Positions 1 to 6,435 of a DNA stretch of 11,230 nucleotides are shown here, in pieces. The stretch comes from Deltaproteobacteria bacterium. GTDB lineage: Bacteria; Desulfobacterota; GWC2-55-46; JAUVFY01. Both the position numbers and the translations under genes were made by a program. A model generated the notes under the pieces. That model was not told the origin of the DNA. It worked only from the letters and a program-made list of their open reading frames with translations, and did no database searches. The DNA lies in contig JAUVFY010000030.1 of assembly GCA_030594025.1 (NCBI GenBank), forward strand, positions 1-11,230. The letters run 5' to 3'. Position 1 is the stretch's first letter. The number at the start of each line of letters is the position of its first letter.

Positions 1-2
1 CC

Positions 3-128
3 GGCGATAACGTAACGATTTCGGTCGAGCTCATAACCCCCATAGCGATGGATAAGGGCGTGAGGTTCGCCATAAGGGAAGGCGGAAGGACAGTGGGCGC
101 CGGCGTGGTAACTGAGGTAATAGAGTAA
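3..128 (+). CDS. tuf: Elongation factor Tu, C-terminal fragment
   Basis: This is the last 41 codons of an open frame that enters from the left edge and stops at TAA 126-128. The visible peptide matches the end of EF-Tu domain 3: it contains GDNVTISVELITPIAMDKG, then RFAIREGGRTVGAG and the terminal VVTEVIE. EF-Tu is the GTPase that delivers aminoacyl-tRNA to the ribosomal A site; the GTPase domain lies outside the window. A tuf gene directly before rpsJ is the usual arrangement where the str and S10 operons are joined. The gap to rpsJ is 55 nt with no terminator, so read-through from tuf is likely. The identification is firm; only the fragment length limits what can be said. Confidence 0.96.
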   Translation, partial: GDNVTISVELITPIAMDKGVRFAIREGGRTVGAGVVTEVIE

Positions 129-183
129 AAAATCGTTCCGCAAGATAGGAGCGGACAACGGACAGCGAAAGACGGTATAAGAG

Positions 184-498
184 ATGGTTGAAAGCCAGAA
201 GATAAGGATAAGGCTCAAGGCCTATGACCACAGGCTCCTTGACAGGTCTGTAAAGGAGATAGTAGAGACCGCAAGGCGTACGGGAGCGGTACTTAAGGGG
301 CCTATACCTCTACCCACAAAGATAAACAAGTTCTGTGTGCTCCGCTCGCCGCACGTTGACAAGAAGAGCAGGGAGCAGTTCGAGCTGAGAACGCACAAGA
401 GGTTGATGGATATACTTGAGCCCACGCAGCACACGGTGGACGCACTTATGAGGCTGGATCTTCCCGCCGGTGTGGACGTCGAGATAAAGCTCGATTAA
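184..498 (+). CDS. rpsJ: 30S ribosomal protein S10
   Basis: S10 sits in the head of the 30S subunit and in many bacteria also joins NusB in antitermination complexes. The 104-residue product has the family's usual length, and its start (MVESQKIRIRLKAYDHRLLD) is almost the standard S10 N-terminus. The segment with IPLPTKINKFCVLRSPHVDKKSREQFE matches the conserved loop and following strand. The ATG at 184 is fixed by this N-terminus and by an in-frame TAA at 178-180 just upstream. There is no good Shine-Dalgarno at the right distance; the nearest purine-rich core, GGAG at 148-151, is over 30 nt away. All seven Ile codons are ATA and eight of eleven Arg codons are AGG. Confidence 0.98.
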   Translation: MVESQKIRIRLKAYDHRLLDRSVKEIVETARRTGAVLKGPIPLPTKINKFCVLRSPHVDKKSREQFELRTHKRLMDILEPTQHTVDALMRLDLPAGVDVEIKLD

Positions 499-545
499 GT
501 GACTTTTAGTTTTTAATTTTTTAATTTAAGAGGTAGGTCATAGAG

Positions 546-1178
546 ATGTTAGAAGGCGTTGTGGGGAAAAAAGTAGGAACGACCCATATATTCTCTGAGG
601 GGCATCAGATACAGGTAACGGTTATAAAGGCGGGCAAGTGTTACGTGACCCAGAGAAAGACAATGGACAAGGACGGCTACGATGCGGTCCAGCTCGGTTT
701 CGGGGAGAAGAAACCGGCCAGGACAAAAAGGCCCTTGAAAGGGCACTTCGAAAAGGCGGGCACCCCTTGCTTCTATCATTTGGTCGAGTTCAGTGGCGAG
801 GAGCTCGATAACTACAAGCCGGGCCAGGAAATAAGCTGCGCCGATGTTTTCAGGGTAGGAGACATTGTGGATGTAAGCGGCAGGTCGAAAGGCAAGGGTT
901 TTCAGGGTGTTGTTAAGAGGTGGAAGTTTCGGGGAGGGCCCGCAAGCCACGGTTCCATGCACGGAAGGACACCTGGCTCCATAGGGCAGAGCTCGGACCC
1001 CTCGAAGGTATTCAAGGGGATGAAGATGGCTGGGCATATGGGTGCGGAAAAGAGGACGGTTCAGAACCTGGAGGTGGTGGGGATAAACAAAGATGAGGAC
1101 ATAATGCTTGTCAAGGGTTCTGTGCCAGGGTCGGTTAACAGTGTTATTGTTCTAAAAAAGGCTATTAAAAAACGGTAA
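546..1178 (+). CDS. rplC: 50S ribosomal protein L3
   Basis: L3 is an early-assembly 50S protein whose long loop reaches towards the peptidyl-transferase centre. The 210-residue product starts MLEGVVGKKVGTTHIF, a standard L3 opening. The central RNA-binding loop is clear at about residues 127-165 (FRGGPASHGSMHGRTPGSIGQ, then KVFKGMKMAGHMG). Gln148, in PGSIGQ, aligns with the glutamine that PrmB methylates in E. coli; whether it is modified here is unknown. The 47-nt leader is very AT-rich and holds two possible Shine-Dalgarno elements, AGAGGT at 529-534 and AGGT at 535-538. The gene is followed three bases later by rplD, as expected in the S10 cluster. Confidence 0.98.
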   Translation: MLEGVVGKKVGTTHIFSEGHQIQVTVIKAGKCYVTQRKTMDKDGYDAVQLGFGEKKPARTKRPLKGHFEKAGTPCFYHLVEFSGEELDNYKPGQEISCADVFRVGDIVDVSGRSKGKGFQGVVKRWKFRGGPASHGSMHGRTPGSIGQSSDPSKVFKGMKMAGHMGAEKRTVQNLEVVGINKDEDIMLVKGSVPGSVNSVIVLKKAIKKR

Positions 1179-1181
1179 GCG

Positions 1182-1808
1182 ATGACGCTGGACGTTTTAA
1201 AAATAGACGGGTCTAAGGCGGGTCGTGTCGAGGTAAGCGAAGAGCTCTTCGACGGCACTGTAAATGAATCCCTTTTTTATGAAGTGGTAAAGATGCAACT
1301 CGCCGGGAGAAGGTCCGGTACCGCCTCCACAAAGACCAGGAGCGAGGTGAGAGGCGGTGGGGCAAAACCCTGGAGGCAGAAAGGTACCGGCAGGGCACGG
1401 GCAGGCACCAGGAGTTCCCCTCTTTGGAGGCACGGCGGAACGGTCTTCGGTCCCAAGCCCAGGGACTATTCTTACAAAATACCGAAGAAGGTCGTAAGGG
1501 CTGCGCTAAAGAGCGCTCTACAGTATAAGATAAACGAGGGCAATATAAAGATTTTCGAGACCATTGATATCGAAGAGCCGAGGACGAGCCTCGCAAAAGA
1601 CGTCTTCAGCAAGGCGGGTCTTGAAAATGCGCTCCTCGTCGTAGACAGGGAAGGCGGCAATAACAAAAACCTTGAACTTGCCACAAGGAACATGAAGGAC
1701 TTCAAGGTCCTCGATGTGGGGGGCATAAACGTATACGACGTTCTCCGCTATAAAGATCTGGTCATGACACGCGGGGCATTCGAGAAGGTAACGAAAATGG
1801 TCTCGTAG
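1182..1808 (+). CDS. rplD: 50S ribosomal protein L4
   Basis: L4 lines the peptide exit tunnel, where its extended loop meets L22. In E. coli it also represses the S10 operon by binding the leader RNA. The 208-residue product carries the hallmark loop at about residues 44-95: GTASTKTRSEVRGGGAKPW, then RQKGTGRARAGTRSSPLW and HGGTVFGPKPRDY. The globular C-terminal part ends with LRYKDLVMTRGAFEKV, a typical L4 tail. The ATG follows the rplC stop by three bases and has only a poor Shine-Dalgarno, so it probably depends on ribosomes coming from rplC. The space before rpsJ (55 nt) is too short to hold an E. coli-like L4 control leader, and I could not recognise one there. Confidence 0.98.
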   Translation: MTLDVLKIDGSKAGRVEVSEELFDGTVNESLFYEVVKMQLAGRRSGTASTKTRSEVRGGGAKPWRQKGTGRARAGTRSSPLWRHGGTVFGPKPRDYSYKIPKKVVRAALKSALQYKINEGNIKIFETIDIEEPRTSLAKDVFSKAGLENALLVVDREGGNNKNLELATRNMKDFKVLDVGGINVYDVLRYKDLVMTRGAFEKVTKMVS

Positions 1809-1837
1809 GCTGGGTTGCCTCCGGGAATGTTTATACC

Positions 1838-2125
1838 ATGAAGAACTCTTACAATATTATAAAAGGTGCGGTAGTTACCGAAAAATCCACCGCCCAGGGT
1901 GCCGAGGGGAAGTATGTTTTCTGGGTAGACACGAAGGCGAACAAAAAGGAGGTAAAAGAGGCGGTGGAGAAGGTATTTAATGTGACGGTCCTTGGTGTAA
2001 ACACCCAGAAGGTCCCTGGTAAGCTTAAAAGGATGGGCCGGACCTCGGGCAAAAGGCCCACGAGGAAGAAGGCTTACGTCACGTTAAAACAGGGTGACAC
2101 GATAGAGATATTCGAGGGTGTATAG
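1838..2125 (+). CDS. rplW: 50S ribosomal protein L23
   Basis: L23 lies at the outer rim of the exit tunnel and is a docking site for trigger factor and the signal recognition particle. The 95-residue product shows the L23 pattern: the opening YNIIKGAVVTEKST, then YVFWVDTKANKKEVKEAVEKVF and the loop VNTQKVPGKLKRMGRTSGKR before the final strand KKAYVTLKQGDTIEIFEGV. Length is normal. The ATG at 1838 follows a 29-nt gap and only a weak GGGAA (1823-1827). Another ATG at 1827 is out of frame, so this start is the only reasonable one. It is the fourth gene of the S10 cluster, between L4 and L2 as usual. Confidence 0.98.
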   Translation: MKNSYNIIKGAVVTEKSTAQGAEGKYVFWVDTKANKKEVKEAVEKVFNVTVLGVNTQKVPGKLKRMGRTSGKRPTRKKAYVTLKQGDTIEIFEGV

Positions 2126-2134
2126 AGGTACGAT

Positions 2135-2959
2135 ATGGCCATAAAAAAATATAAACCAACGTCGCCGGGTATGAGGAGGAGGACGACAGTGGTCTTCGAA
2201 GGTCTCTCGAAAAATAGGCCCGAGAAGTCCCTTACCGAGTCGAAGAAGCGAAACGGCGGGCGGAACTCCCTGGGGAGGGTAACCGTAAGGTGGCTTGGTG
2301 GAGGACACAAGAGACTTTACAGGGTTATCGATTTCAAGAGGCTAAAGCGCGGGGTTCCGGCCAAGGTCGCTGCGATTGAGTATGACCCGAACCGATCCAC
2401 GAATATAGCTCTTGTTAATTACGCCGACGGAGAAAAGAGCTATATACTTGCACCCGAAGAGCTCAAGGTCGGGGATACTGTCATGGCTGGTGAGGAAGCC
2501 GACATACGCCCTGGCAATGCCCTGCCAATAAAGGCTATTCCCCTGGGCACCTTCGTGCATAATATCGAGATGAAGCTCGGTAAGGGGGGGCAGCTTGTAA
2601 GGAGCGCAGGAGGATATGCGCAGCTTCTGGCCCGGGAGGGCGGTTATGCGACATTAAAACTCCCCTCGAGGGAGGTAAGGCGCATACGCCAGGACTGTTA
2701 CGCCACTGTAGGACAGCTCGGCAACATTGACCACGAGAATATAACCATAGGCAAGGCGGGCAGGAAACGCTGGTTAGGGAGGCTCCCGAGGGTAAGGGGG
2801 GTTTGCATGAATCCGGTTGACCACCCCCACGGCGGAGGTGAGGGCAGAAGCAAGGGCGGCAACCATCCCCAGAGCCCCTGGGGCGTGCCGGCGAAAGGTT
2901 ACAGGACCAGGAAAAAGAAGGCTTCAGACAAGTACATAATCTCAAGGAGGACCAAGTAG
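2135..2959 (+). CDS. rplB: 50S ribosomal protein L2
   Basis: L2 is the largest and one of the most conserved 50S proteins; it helps join the subunits and supports the peptidyl-transferase centre. The 274-residue product has the normal length. The opening AIKKYKPTSPGMRR is typical, and the OB-fold and SH3-like core run to about residue 200. The near-invariant motif NPVDHPHGGGEGRSKGG lies at about residues 226-242, with His230 and His232 in the region known to be needed for activity. The end GYRTRKKKASDKYIISRR is also standard. AGAGGT at 2124-2129, starting inside the rplW stop codon, serves as Shine-Dalgarno. The stop TAG overlaps the rpsS GTG by one base. Confidence 0.99.
   Translation: MAIKKYKPTSPGMRRRTTVVFEGLSKNRPEKSLTESKKRNGGRNSLGRVTVRWLGGGHKRLYRVIDFKRLKRGVPAKVAAIEYDPNRSTNIALVNYADGEKSYILAPEELKVGDTVMAGEEADIRPGNALPIKAIPLGTFVHNIEMKLGKGGQLVRSAGGYAQLLAREGGYATLKLPSREVRRIRQDCYATVGQLGNIDHENITIGKAGRKRWLGRLPRVRGVCMNPVDHPHGGGEGRSKGGNHPQSPWGVPAKGYRTRKKKASDKYIISRRTK
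2944..2950 (+). promoter_or_regulatory. Shine-Dalgarno for rpsS
   Basis: AAGGAGG is a near-complete match to the anti-Shine-Dalgarno end of 16S rRNA. It lies inside the last codons of rplB, 8 nt before the GTG at 2959. It decides the GTG start of rpsS, since no ATG gives the conserved S19 N-terminus. Confidence 0.85.
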
Positions 2960-3246
2960 TGCGTTCCCTTAAGAAAGGCCCTTTTGTAGACGACCATCTT
3001 ATGAAGAAGATCAACCAGGCCGCCGAAGCTAAGAGCAAGAAGGTCATAAAGACCTGGTCCAGGAGGTCCACCATCATTCCCGAGATGGTCGGCTTTACCA
3101 TAGCGGTGCACAACGGTAAGAAGTTCATTCCCGTGTTTATAACGGAACACATGATAGCGCACAAGCTCGGTGAGTTTTCCCCCACCCGGACATTTCACGG
3201 CCATTCGGGTATGAAGAAGACCCGGGTTGCGGGGCCCAAAGGATAG
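2959..3246 (+). CDS. rpsS: 30S ribosomal protein S19
   Basis: S19 sits in the 30S head, pairs with S13 and contacts the A-site finger of 23S rRNA. The 95-residue product is of normal length. It begins with (M)RSLKKGPFVDDHLMKKI, the textbook S19 start, and contains IKTWSRRSTIIPEMVGFTIAVHNG and the conserved HKLGEFSPTRTF. The start is GTG, overlapping the rplB stop as TAGTG and preceded by a strong Shine-Dalgarno within rplB, so the two genes are probably translated in series. The C-terminus ends in VAGPKG, a common variant of the family. The next gene, rplV, starts seven bases downstream. Confidence 0.98.
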   Translation: MRSLKKGPFVDDHLMKKINQAAEAKSKKVIKTWSRRSTIIPEMVGFTIAVHNGKKFIPVFITEHMIAHKLGEFSPTRTFHGHSGMKKTRVAGPKG

Positions 3247-3252
3247 TGATCC

Positions 3253-3585
3253 ATGGAAGCAAGGGCAGTTTCAAAATACATAAGGGTTTCACCGCAGAAG
3301 GCACGGCTCGTTGTGGACCTTATAAGGGGTAAGAGGGTGGACGATGCCCGTACGATACTGAAGCTTAACAATAAGGCCGCATCCAGGACCATAAGCAAGG
3401 TTCTTGAAAGTGCTGTAGCCAATGCGGATAACACAAAGAAACTCGAAGTGGACAAACTTTTTATAAAGAGGGCCTTTGTCGACCAGGGTCCTACCTTGAA
3501 ACGGATGCGCGCGAGGGCCATGGGAAGGGCGAACGTAATTCGTAAAAGGACAAGCCATATAACCATCGTAGTGGAAGAAGAGTAG
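3253..3585 (+). CDS. rplV: 50S ribosomal protein L22
   Basis: L22 is a tunnel-wall protein; its beta-hairpin and the L4 loop form the constriction where nascent chains and macrolides are sensed. The 110-residue product opens with MEARAVSKYIRVSPQKARLVVDLIRG, the conserved N-terminal helix region. Its hairpin is near residues 78-102 (DQGPTLKRMRARAMGRAN, then IRKRTSHITIVVEE). Length matches the family. AAAGGA at 3237-3242, inside the end of rpsS, is a plausible Shine-Dalgarno 10 nt before ATG. The N-terminus and hairpin leave no doubt about identity. Confidence 0.98.
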   Translation: MEARAVSKYIRVSPQKARLVVDLIRGKRVDDARTILKLNNKAASRTISKVLESAVANADNTKKLEVDKLFIKRAFVDQGPTLKRMRARAMGRANVIRKRTSHITIVVEEE

Positions 3586-3586
3586 A

Positions 3587-3591
3587 GGAGG
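3587..3591 (+). promoter_or_regulatory. Shine-Dalgarno for rpsC
   Basis: GGAGG, in the wider string AGAGGAGG (3584-3591) that begins in the rplV stop codon, stands 6 nt before the TTG at 3598. It supports TTG as the rpsC start, which gives the standard N-terminus GQKVHPIGFRLG. Confidence 0.85.
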
Positions 3592-3597
3592 TATCTT

Positions 3598-4251
3598 TTG
3601 GGTCAAAAGGTTCATCCCATAGGTTTCAGGCTGGGCATATACAAGGACTGGACGTCAAGGTGGTACGGTGAGAAGAACTACGCCCAGTTCGTGCACGAAG
3701 ACCTTAAGATAAGGAGGTTCCTCAAGAAGAGGCTTTACCATGCAGGGGTCTCGAAGATTGAGATAGAGCGCACGGCCGACAGCATAAGGATCATTATACA
3801 TACGGCACGGCCCGGAATAGTTATAGGAAAGAGGGGCTCAGAGGTAGACTTTATGAAAAAGCAGTTGGTTAAGCTCACCGGCAAGGAAGTAAGCCTGGAT
3901 ATCGTTGAGGTTAGGAAGCCCGACCTGGAGGCACAGCTCGTGGCTGAGAACGTGGCCCTTCAGCTTGAAAGGAGGGTCTCTTTCAGAAGGGCCATGAAAA
4001 AGGCCGTCACCTCTTCACTGAGGATGGGGGCGAAGGGCATAAAGATTACCTGCTCCGGAAGGCTCGGAGGGAGCGAGATCGCAAGGAGCGAGTGGTACAG
4101 GGAGGGGAGAGTGCCACTGCATACCTTGAAGGCCGATATAGACTACGGTCTTGCCGAGGCGAAGACCACCTACGGGATCATCGGGGTTAAGGTCCTCGTA
4201 TACAAGGGCGATGTACAGCAGGCACAGCCGGCCGAGGCTCCGGCAATTTAA
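3598..4251 (+). CDS. rpsC: 30S ribosomal protein S3
   Basis: S3 is at the mRNA entry pore of the 30S subunit and, with S4 and S5, forms the ring that unwinds mRNA. The 217-residue product starts at TTG and reads (M)GQKVHPIGFRLGIYKDWTS. Residues about 60-110 form the KH domain, with the GKRG loop at 77-80. The C-terminal S3 domain includes GIKITCSGRLGGSEIARSEW and the loop EGRVPLHTLKADIDYG. The tail after residue 205 is a short Ala/Pro/Gln-rich stretch, shorter than in E. coli (233 residues) but within the family's range. The gap to rplP is 23 nt. Confidence 0.98.
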   Translation: MGQKVHPIGFRLGIYKDWTSRWYGEKNYAQFVHEDLKIRRFLKKRLYHAGVSKIEIERTADSIRIIIHTARPGIVIGKRGSEVDFMKKQLVKLTGKEVSLDIVEVRKPDLEAQLVAENVALQLERRVSFRRAMKKAVTSSLRMGAKGIKITCSGRLGGSEIARSEWYREGRVPLHTLKADIDYGLAEAKTTYGIIGVKVLVYKGDVQQAQPAEAPAI

Positions 4252-4274
4252 AAAGTTTCAGAGGGATAAAAGTC

Positions 4275-4688
4275 ATGTTAATGCCAAAAAAGATAAAGTT
4301 CAGGAAGCACCAAAGGGGCAGGAGAAGGGGTGCCTCCATGAGGGGCTCTGAGCTGAGCTTCGGCCAGTATGGGCTAAAGGCAATGGGCTGTGGATGGGTC
4401 ACTACAAGGCAGATAGAGGCGGCCCGTATCGCCATGACGCGCTATATAAAAAGGGGTGGAAAGATATGGATAAGGATATTCCCCGACAAACCCGTAAGCA
4501 AAAAACCCGCCGAGACCAGGATGGGTAGCGGCAAGGGTGCGCCCGAGGACTGGGTGGCGGTGGTCAAGCCCGGGAGAATACTCTACGAGATGCAGGGTGT
4601 CGATGAGAACGTCGCTAAGGAGGCCTTCCGCCTAGCGGCTCATAAGATTGCCATACCCACTAAGTTTGTAAAGAGAGAGTCCATATGA
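4275..4688 (+). CDS. rplP: 50S ribosomal protein L16
   Basis: L16 helps shape the A-site tRNA corridor of the 50S subunit and is added late in assembly. The 137-residue product opens MLMPKKIKFRKHQRGRRRG; L16 proteins commonly start M-L-x-P-K, which favours the first ATG over the one two codons later. The core has FGQYGLKAMGCGWVTTRQIE, then the basic helix ARIAMTRYIKRGGKIWIRIFP and the loop ETRMGSGKGAPEDWVAVVKPG, where E. coli L16 carries a hydroxylated arginine (RMGSGKG; modification here unknown). AGAGGG before the start is a fair Shine-Dalgarno. The stop overlaps the rpmC start as ATGA. Confidence 0.98.
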   Translation: MLMPKKIKFRKHQRGRRRGASMRGSELSFGQYGLKAMGCGWVTTRQIEAARIAMTRYIKRGGKIWIRIFPDKPVSKKPAETRMGSGKGAPEDWVAVVKPGRILYEMQGVDENVAKEAFRLAAHKIAIPTKFVKRESI

Positions 4689-4882
4689 AGACCGAAGAGA
4701 TAAGGGCTCTGTCCATTGAGGAGATAAAGGCGAAGGAACTGGAGCTCACTCAGGAATTTTTCAATCTGAGACTCCGCCACACGACGGGTCAGCTTGAAAA
4801 CCCACTCAGGCTTCGCCTCTTAAGAAAGGATATAGCGAGGGTGAAGACCATCTTGGCGGAAAAGCAGAGCGAGGAGAGGTAA
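4685..4882 (+). CDS. rpmC: 50S ribosomal protein L29
   Basis: L29 is a small two-helix protein at the tunnel exit, next to L23, and forms part of the binding site for nascent-chain factors. The 65-residue product is of usual length. It shows the helix EEIRALSIEEIKAKELELTQEFFNLR, the conserved turn HTTGQLENPLRLRLLRKDIAR, and the last helix VKTILAEKQ. The ATG overlaps the rplP stop by four bases and lacks a clear Shine-Dalgarno, so re-initiation after rplP is likely. Its own stop (TAA) overlaps the rpsQ ATG by one base. Confidence 0.97.
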   Translation: MKTEEIRALSIEEIKAKELELTQEFFNLRLRHTTGQLENPLRLRLLRKDIARVKTILAEKQSEER

Positions 4883-5142
4883 TGGCGGTTTCCGGAGGAA
4901 AAAGAAAAACGCTCGTGGGAAGCGTTATAAGCGGCAAGATGGAAAAGACCGTGGTCGTCGTCATCGAGAGGCTCAAAAAGCATCCCCTGTACGGCAAATA
5001 CATAAAAAGGCGCGTAAAATACATGGTCCATGACGAAAAGGGGGTTGCAAAACCTGGAGACAAGGTGACCATTGTAGAGACCCGTCCCCTGAGCAAGCGC
5101 AAAAGGTGGCGCATTAAGGAAGTCCTGGAGAAGTCACGATGA
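4882..5142 (+). CDS. rpsQ: 30S ribosomal protein S17
   Basis: S17 is a primary 16S rRNA-binding OB-fold protein in the body of the 30S subunit. The 86-residue product reads GKRKTLVGSVISGKMEKTVVV near its start, then HPLYGKYIKRRVKYMVHDE and GDKVTIVETRPLSKRKRWR, all standard S17 signatures. AGGAG at 4872-4876, in the end of rpmC, provides a good Shine-Dalgarno 5 nt before ATG. It is the last gene of the canonical S10 operon, but the stop overlaps the rplN start as ATGA, so no transcription break between the S10 and spc clusters is visible. Confidence 0.97.
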   Translation: MAVSGGKRKTLVGSVISGKMEKTVVVVIERLKKHPLYGKYIKRRVKYMVHDEKGVAKPGDKVTIVETRPLSKRKRWRIKEVLEKSR

Positions 5143-5507
5143 TACAGATGCAGACGGTTCTGAACGTGGCTGACAACTCGGGGGCCAGGAGGGTTTCCTG
5201 CATAAAGATAGTGGGTGCGTCCAACAAGAAGTATGCCAATATCGGGGACGTGATCATAGCAAATATCAAGGAGGCCATACCCGATTCAAAGGTAAAAAAG
5301 GGCGAAGTGGTAAGAGCCGTGGTGGTGCGTACGGTAAAGAGCACGAGGCGGACCGACGGCTCACACATAAAATTCGACGAGAATTCCGTTGTGCTTATAA
5401 ACAAGGACAACGAGCCCATTGGTACCAGGATATTCGGACCGGTTGCAAGGGAACTTAGGGCCAAAAGGTTCATGAGGATAATATCCCTTGCGCCCGAGGT
5501 CCTTTAA
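5139..5507 (+). CDS. rplN: 50S ribosomal protein L14
   Basis: L14 binds 23S rRNA at the subunit interface, forming bridges to the 30S side, and is the contact for the silencing factor RsfS. The 122-residue product has exactly the family's usual length. It begins MIQMQTVLNVADNSGARRV, the conserved L14 start, and carries VKKGEVVRAVVVRTVKSTRR and the end GTRIFGPVARELRAKRFMRI. GGAG at 5127-5130 lies 8 nt before the ATG. It is the first gene of the spc cluster. In E. coli this operon has its own promoter here, but the overlap with rpsQ leaves room for one only inside that gene, and I see no clear candidate. Confidence 0.98.
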   Translation: MIQMQTVLNVADNSGARRVSCIKIVGASNKKYANIGDVIIANIKEAIPDSKVKKGEVVRAVVVRTVKSTRRTDGSHIKFDENSVVLINKDNEPIGTRIFGPVARELRAKRFMRIISLAPEVL

Positions 5508-5520
5508 GTGTGTTAACGAT

Positions 5521-5536
5521 AAGAAGGATTTTTAAA
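5521..5536 (+). repeat. 16-nt leader repeat, copy 1 (before rplX)
   Basis: AAGAAGGATTTTTAAA occurs here and, without a mismatch, at 8769-8784 before rplO. It contains the Shine-Dalgarno AAGGA (5524-5528) and a T-rich spacer that ends one base before the rplX ATG. It probably acts as a ribosome-binding element; the exact match over the spacer as well as the core is what makes it stand out. Confidence 0.75.
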
Positions 5537-5537
5537 T

Positions 5538-5870
5538 ATGATTCCCAATCCTAGATACAGGATTAGAAAAGACGACCAGGTGATGATTACAAAGGGCAGG
5601 GAAAGTGGCAAGACCGGAAGGGTCGTCAGAGTGCTTCCTGATCGTGGCGCCGTAATTATAGAGAAGCTCAACATGGTAAAGCGCCACCAGCGCCCCACCA
5701 CCAAGCAGAGGCACGGTGGAATCATAGAAAAGGAGTCGCCGGTGAGCATAGCGAATGTGATGCTCATCTGTGAGAAGTGCAAAAAGCAGGTCCGCATGGG
5801 GCATAAGAGGCTTGAGGACGGTAAAAAGGTCAGGTACTGCAAAAAGTGCGGCGAGGTGATCGACAGATGA
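5538..5870 (+). CDS. rplX: 50S ribosomal protein L24, four-cysteine form
   Basis: L24 is an assembly-initiating protein that binds the 5' part of 23S rRNA and sits near the tunnel exit. The 110-residue product has the KOW motif at about residues 11-40 (KDDQVMITKGRESGKTGRV) and the conserved VKRHQRPTTKQRHGGIIEKE. The C-terminal third carries Cys78-x2-Cys81 and Cys101-x2-Cys104, a likely zinc site; well-studied L24 proteins such as that of B. subtilis lack these cysteines. The ATG follows a 30-nt gap holding AAGGA with a T-rich spacer. The TGA stop overlaps the likely rplE start. Confidence 0.97.
   Translation: MIPNPRYRIRKDDQVMITKGRESGKTGRVVRVLPDRGAVIIEKLNMVKRHQRPTTKQRHGGIIEKESPVSIANVMLICEKCKKQVRMGHKRLEDGKKVRYCKKCGEVIDR
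5853..5858 (+). promoter_or_regulatory. Shine-Dalgarno deciding the rplE start
   Basis: GAGGTG lies in the last codons of rplX, 8 nt before the ATG at 5867. This spacing favours the ATG, which overlaps the rplX stop as ATGA, over the upstream in-frame GTG at 5846, which would place the element inside the gene. Confidence 0.75.
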
Positions 5871-6409
5871 CGCCGAGACTGAAAGAGCTTTATAGCAAGG
5901 AAATCGTAGCCAAGCTCGTCAAGGAGTTTAACTACTCCAACCCCATGCAGGCTCCCAGGCTTAAAAAGATCGTCCTCAACATGGGCCTTGGCGAGGGGTC
6001 CAAGGAGGCCAAGATAATAGAGGCGGGAACGAGGGACATGACCGCAATTTCCGGACAGAGGCCGGTCGTGACGAGGGCGAAAAAATCGATCGCCTCCTTC
6101 AAACTCAGGGCCGGCATGCCCGTGGGCTGCATGGTTACGCTCAGGGGGGTGCGGATGTACGAGTTCCTGGATCGCCTCGTAAACTTCAGCATGCCCAGGA
6201 TCAGGGACTTTAGAGGGGTTTCCGACAAATCCTTCGACGGCAGAGGAAACTATACCATAGGGATAAAGGAACAGATAATCTTCCCCGAGATAGACTACGA
6301 CAAGATAGACAAGATAAGGGGAATGAACATAACAATATCCACGAGCGCGAATACCGACGAGGAGGCAAAGGCGCTCCTTAAGCACCTGGGCATGGCCTTT
6401 GCGCAGTGA
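5867..6409 (+). CDS. rplE: 50S ribosomal protein L5
   Basis: L5 is in the central protuberance, binds 5S rRNA and touches the P-site tRNA. From the ATG at 5867 the product is 180 residues, essentially the family's length (179 in E. coli), and opens TPRLKELYSKEIVAKLVKEF. A longer reading from GTG 5846 would add seven residues with no L5 character. Typical segments follow: NPMQAPRLKKIVLNMGLGEG, QRPVVTRAKKSIASFKLRAGM, and the end with GMNITISTSANTDEEAKALL. The ATGA overlap with rplX and the Shine-Dalgarno in that gene suggest coupled translation. In E. coli the S8 repressor binds the mRNA around this start; I could not recognise such a structure here. Confidence 0.97.
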   Translation: MTPRLKELYSKEIVAKLVKEFNYSNPMQAPRLKKIVLNMGLGEGSKEAKIIEAGTRDMTAISGQRPVVTRAKKSIASFKLRAGMPVGCMVTLRGVRMYEFLDRLVNFSMPRIRDFRGVSDKSFDGRGNYTIGIKEQIIFPEIDYDKIDKIRGMNITISTSANTDEEAKALLKHLGMAFAQ

Positions 6410-6424
6410 CAGGGCGGGTCTAAC

Positions 6425-6430
6425 GGAGGT
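6425..6430 (+). promoter_or_regulatory. Shine-Dalgarno for rpsN
   Basis: GGAGGT stands 5 nt before the GTG at 6436, in the 26-nt gap after rplE. It supports a GTG start, which yields the normal N-terminus of zinc-type S14 (AKKSLIAKAKRK). Confidence 0.8.
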
Positions 6431-6435
6431 TCCTA

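Noticed and set aside
137..155. Small stem in the tuf-rpsJ gap as a terminator
   Set aside because: Only five pairs with a 9-nt loop and no following T-run.
499..545. AT-rich rpsJ-rplC gap as a rho-independent terminator
   Set aside because: T-runs are present but no GC-rich stem comes before them, and the operon continues.
2535..3185. Minus-strand open frame of 216 codons opposite rplB and rpsS
   Set aside because: Antisense shadow with a Cys-, Ser- and Pro-rich product lacking any domain; both sense genes are fully conserved.
4151..4351. Plus-strand open frame across the rpsC end and rplP start
   Set aside because: Out of frame with both ribosomal genes and without a recognisable product; rpsC and rplP account for this DNA.
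5846..5866. Seven-codon upstream extension of rplE from GTG 5846
   Set aside because: The extra residues are not like L5, and the GAGGTG at 5853-5858 is correctly spaced only for the ATG at 5867.
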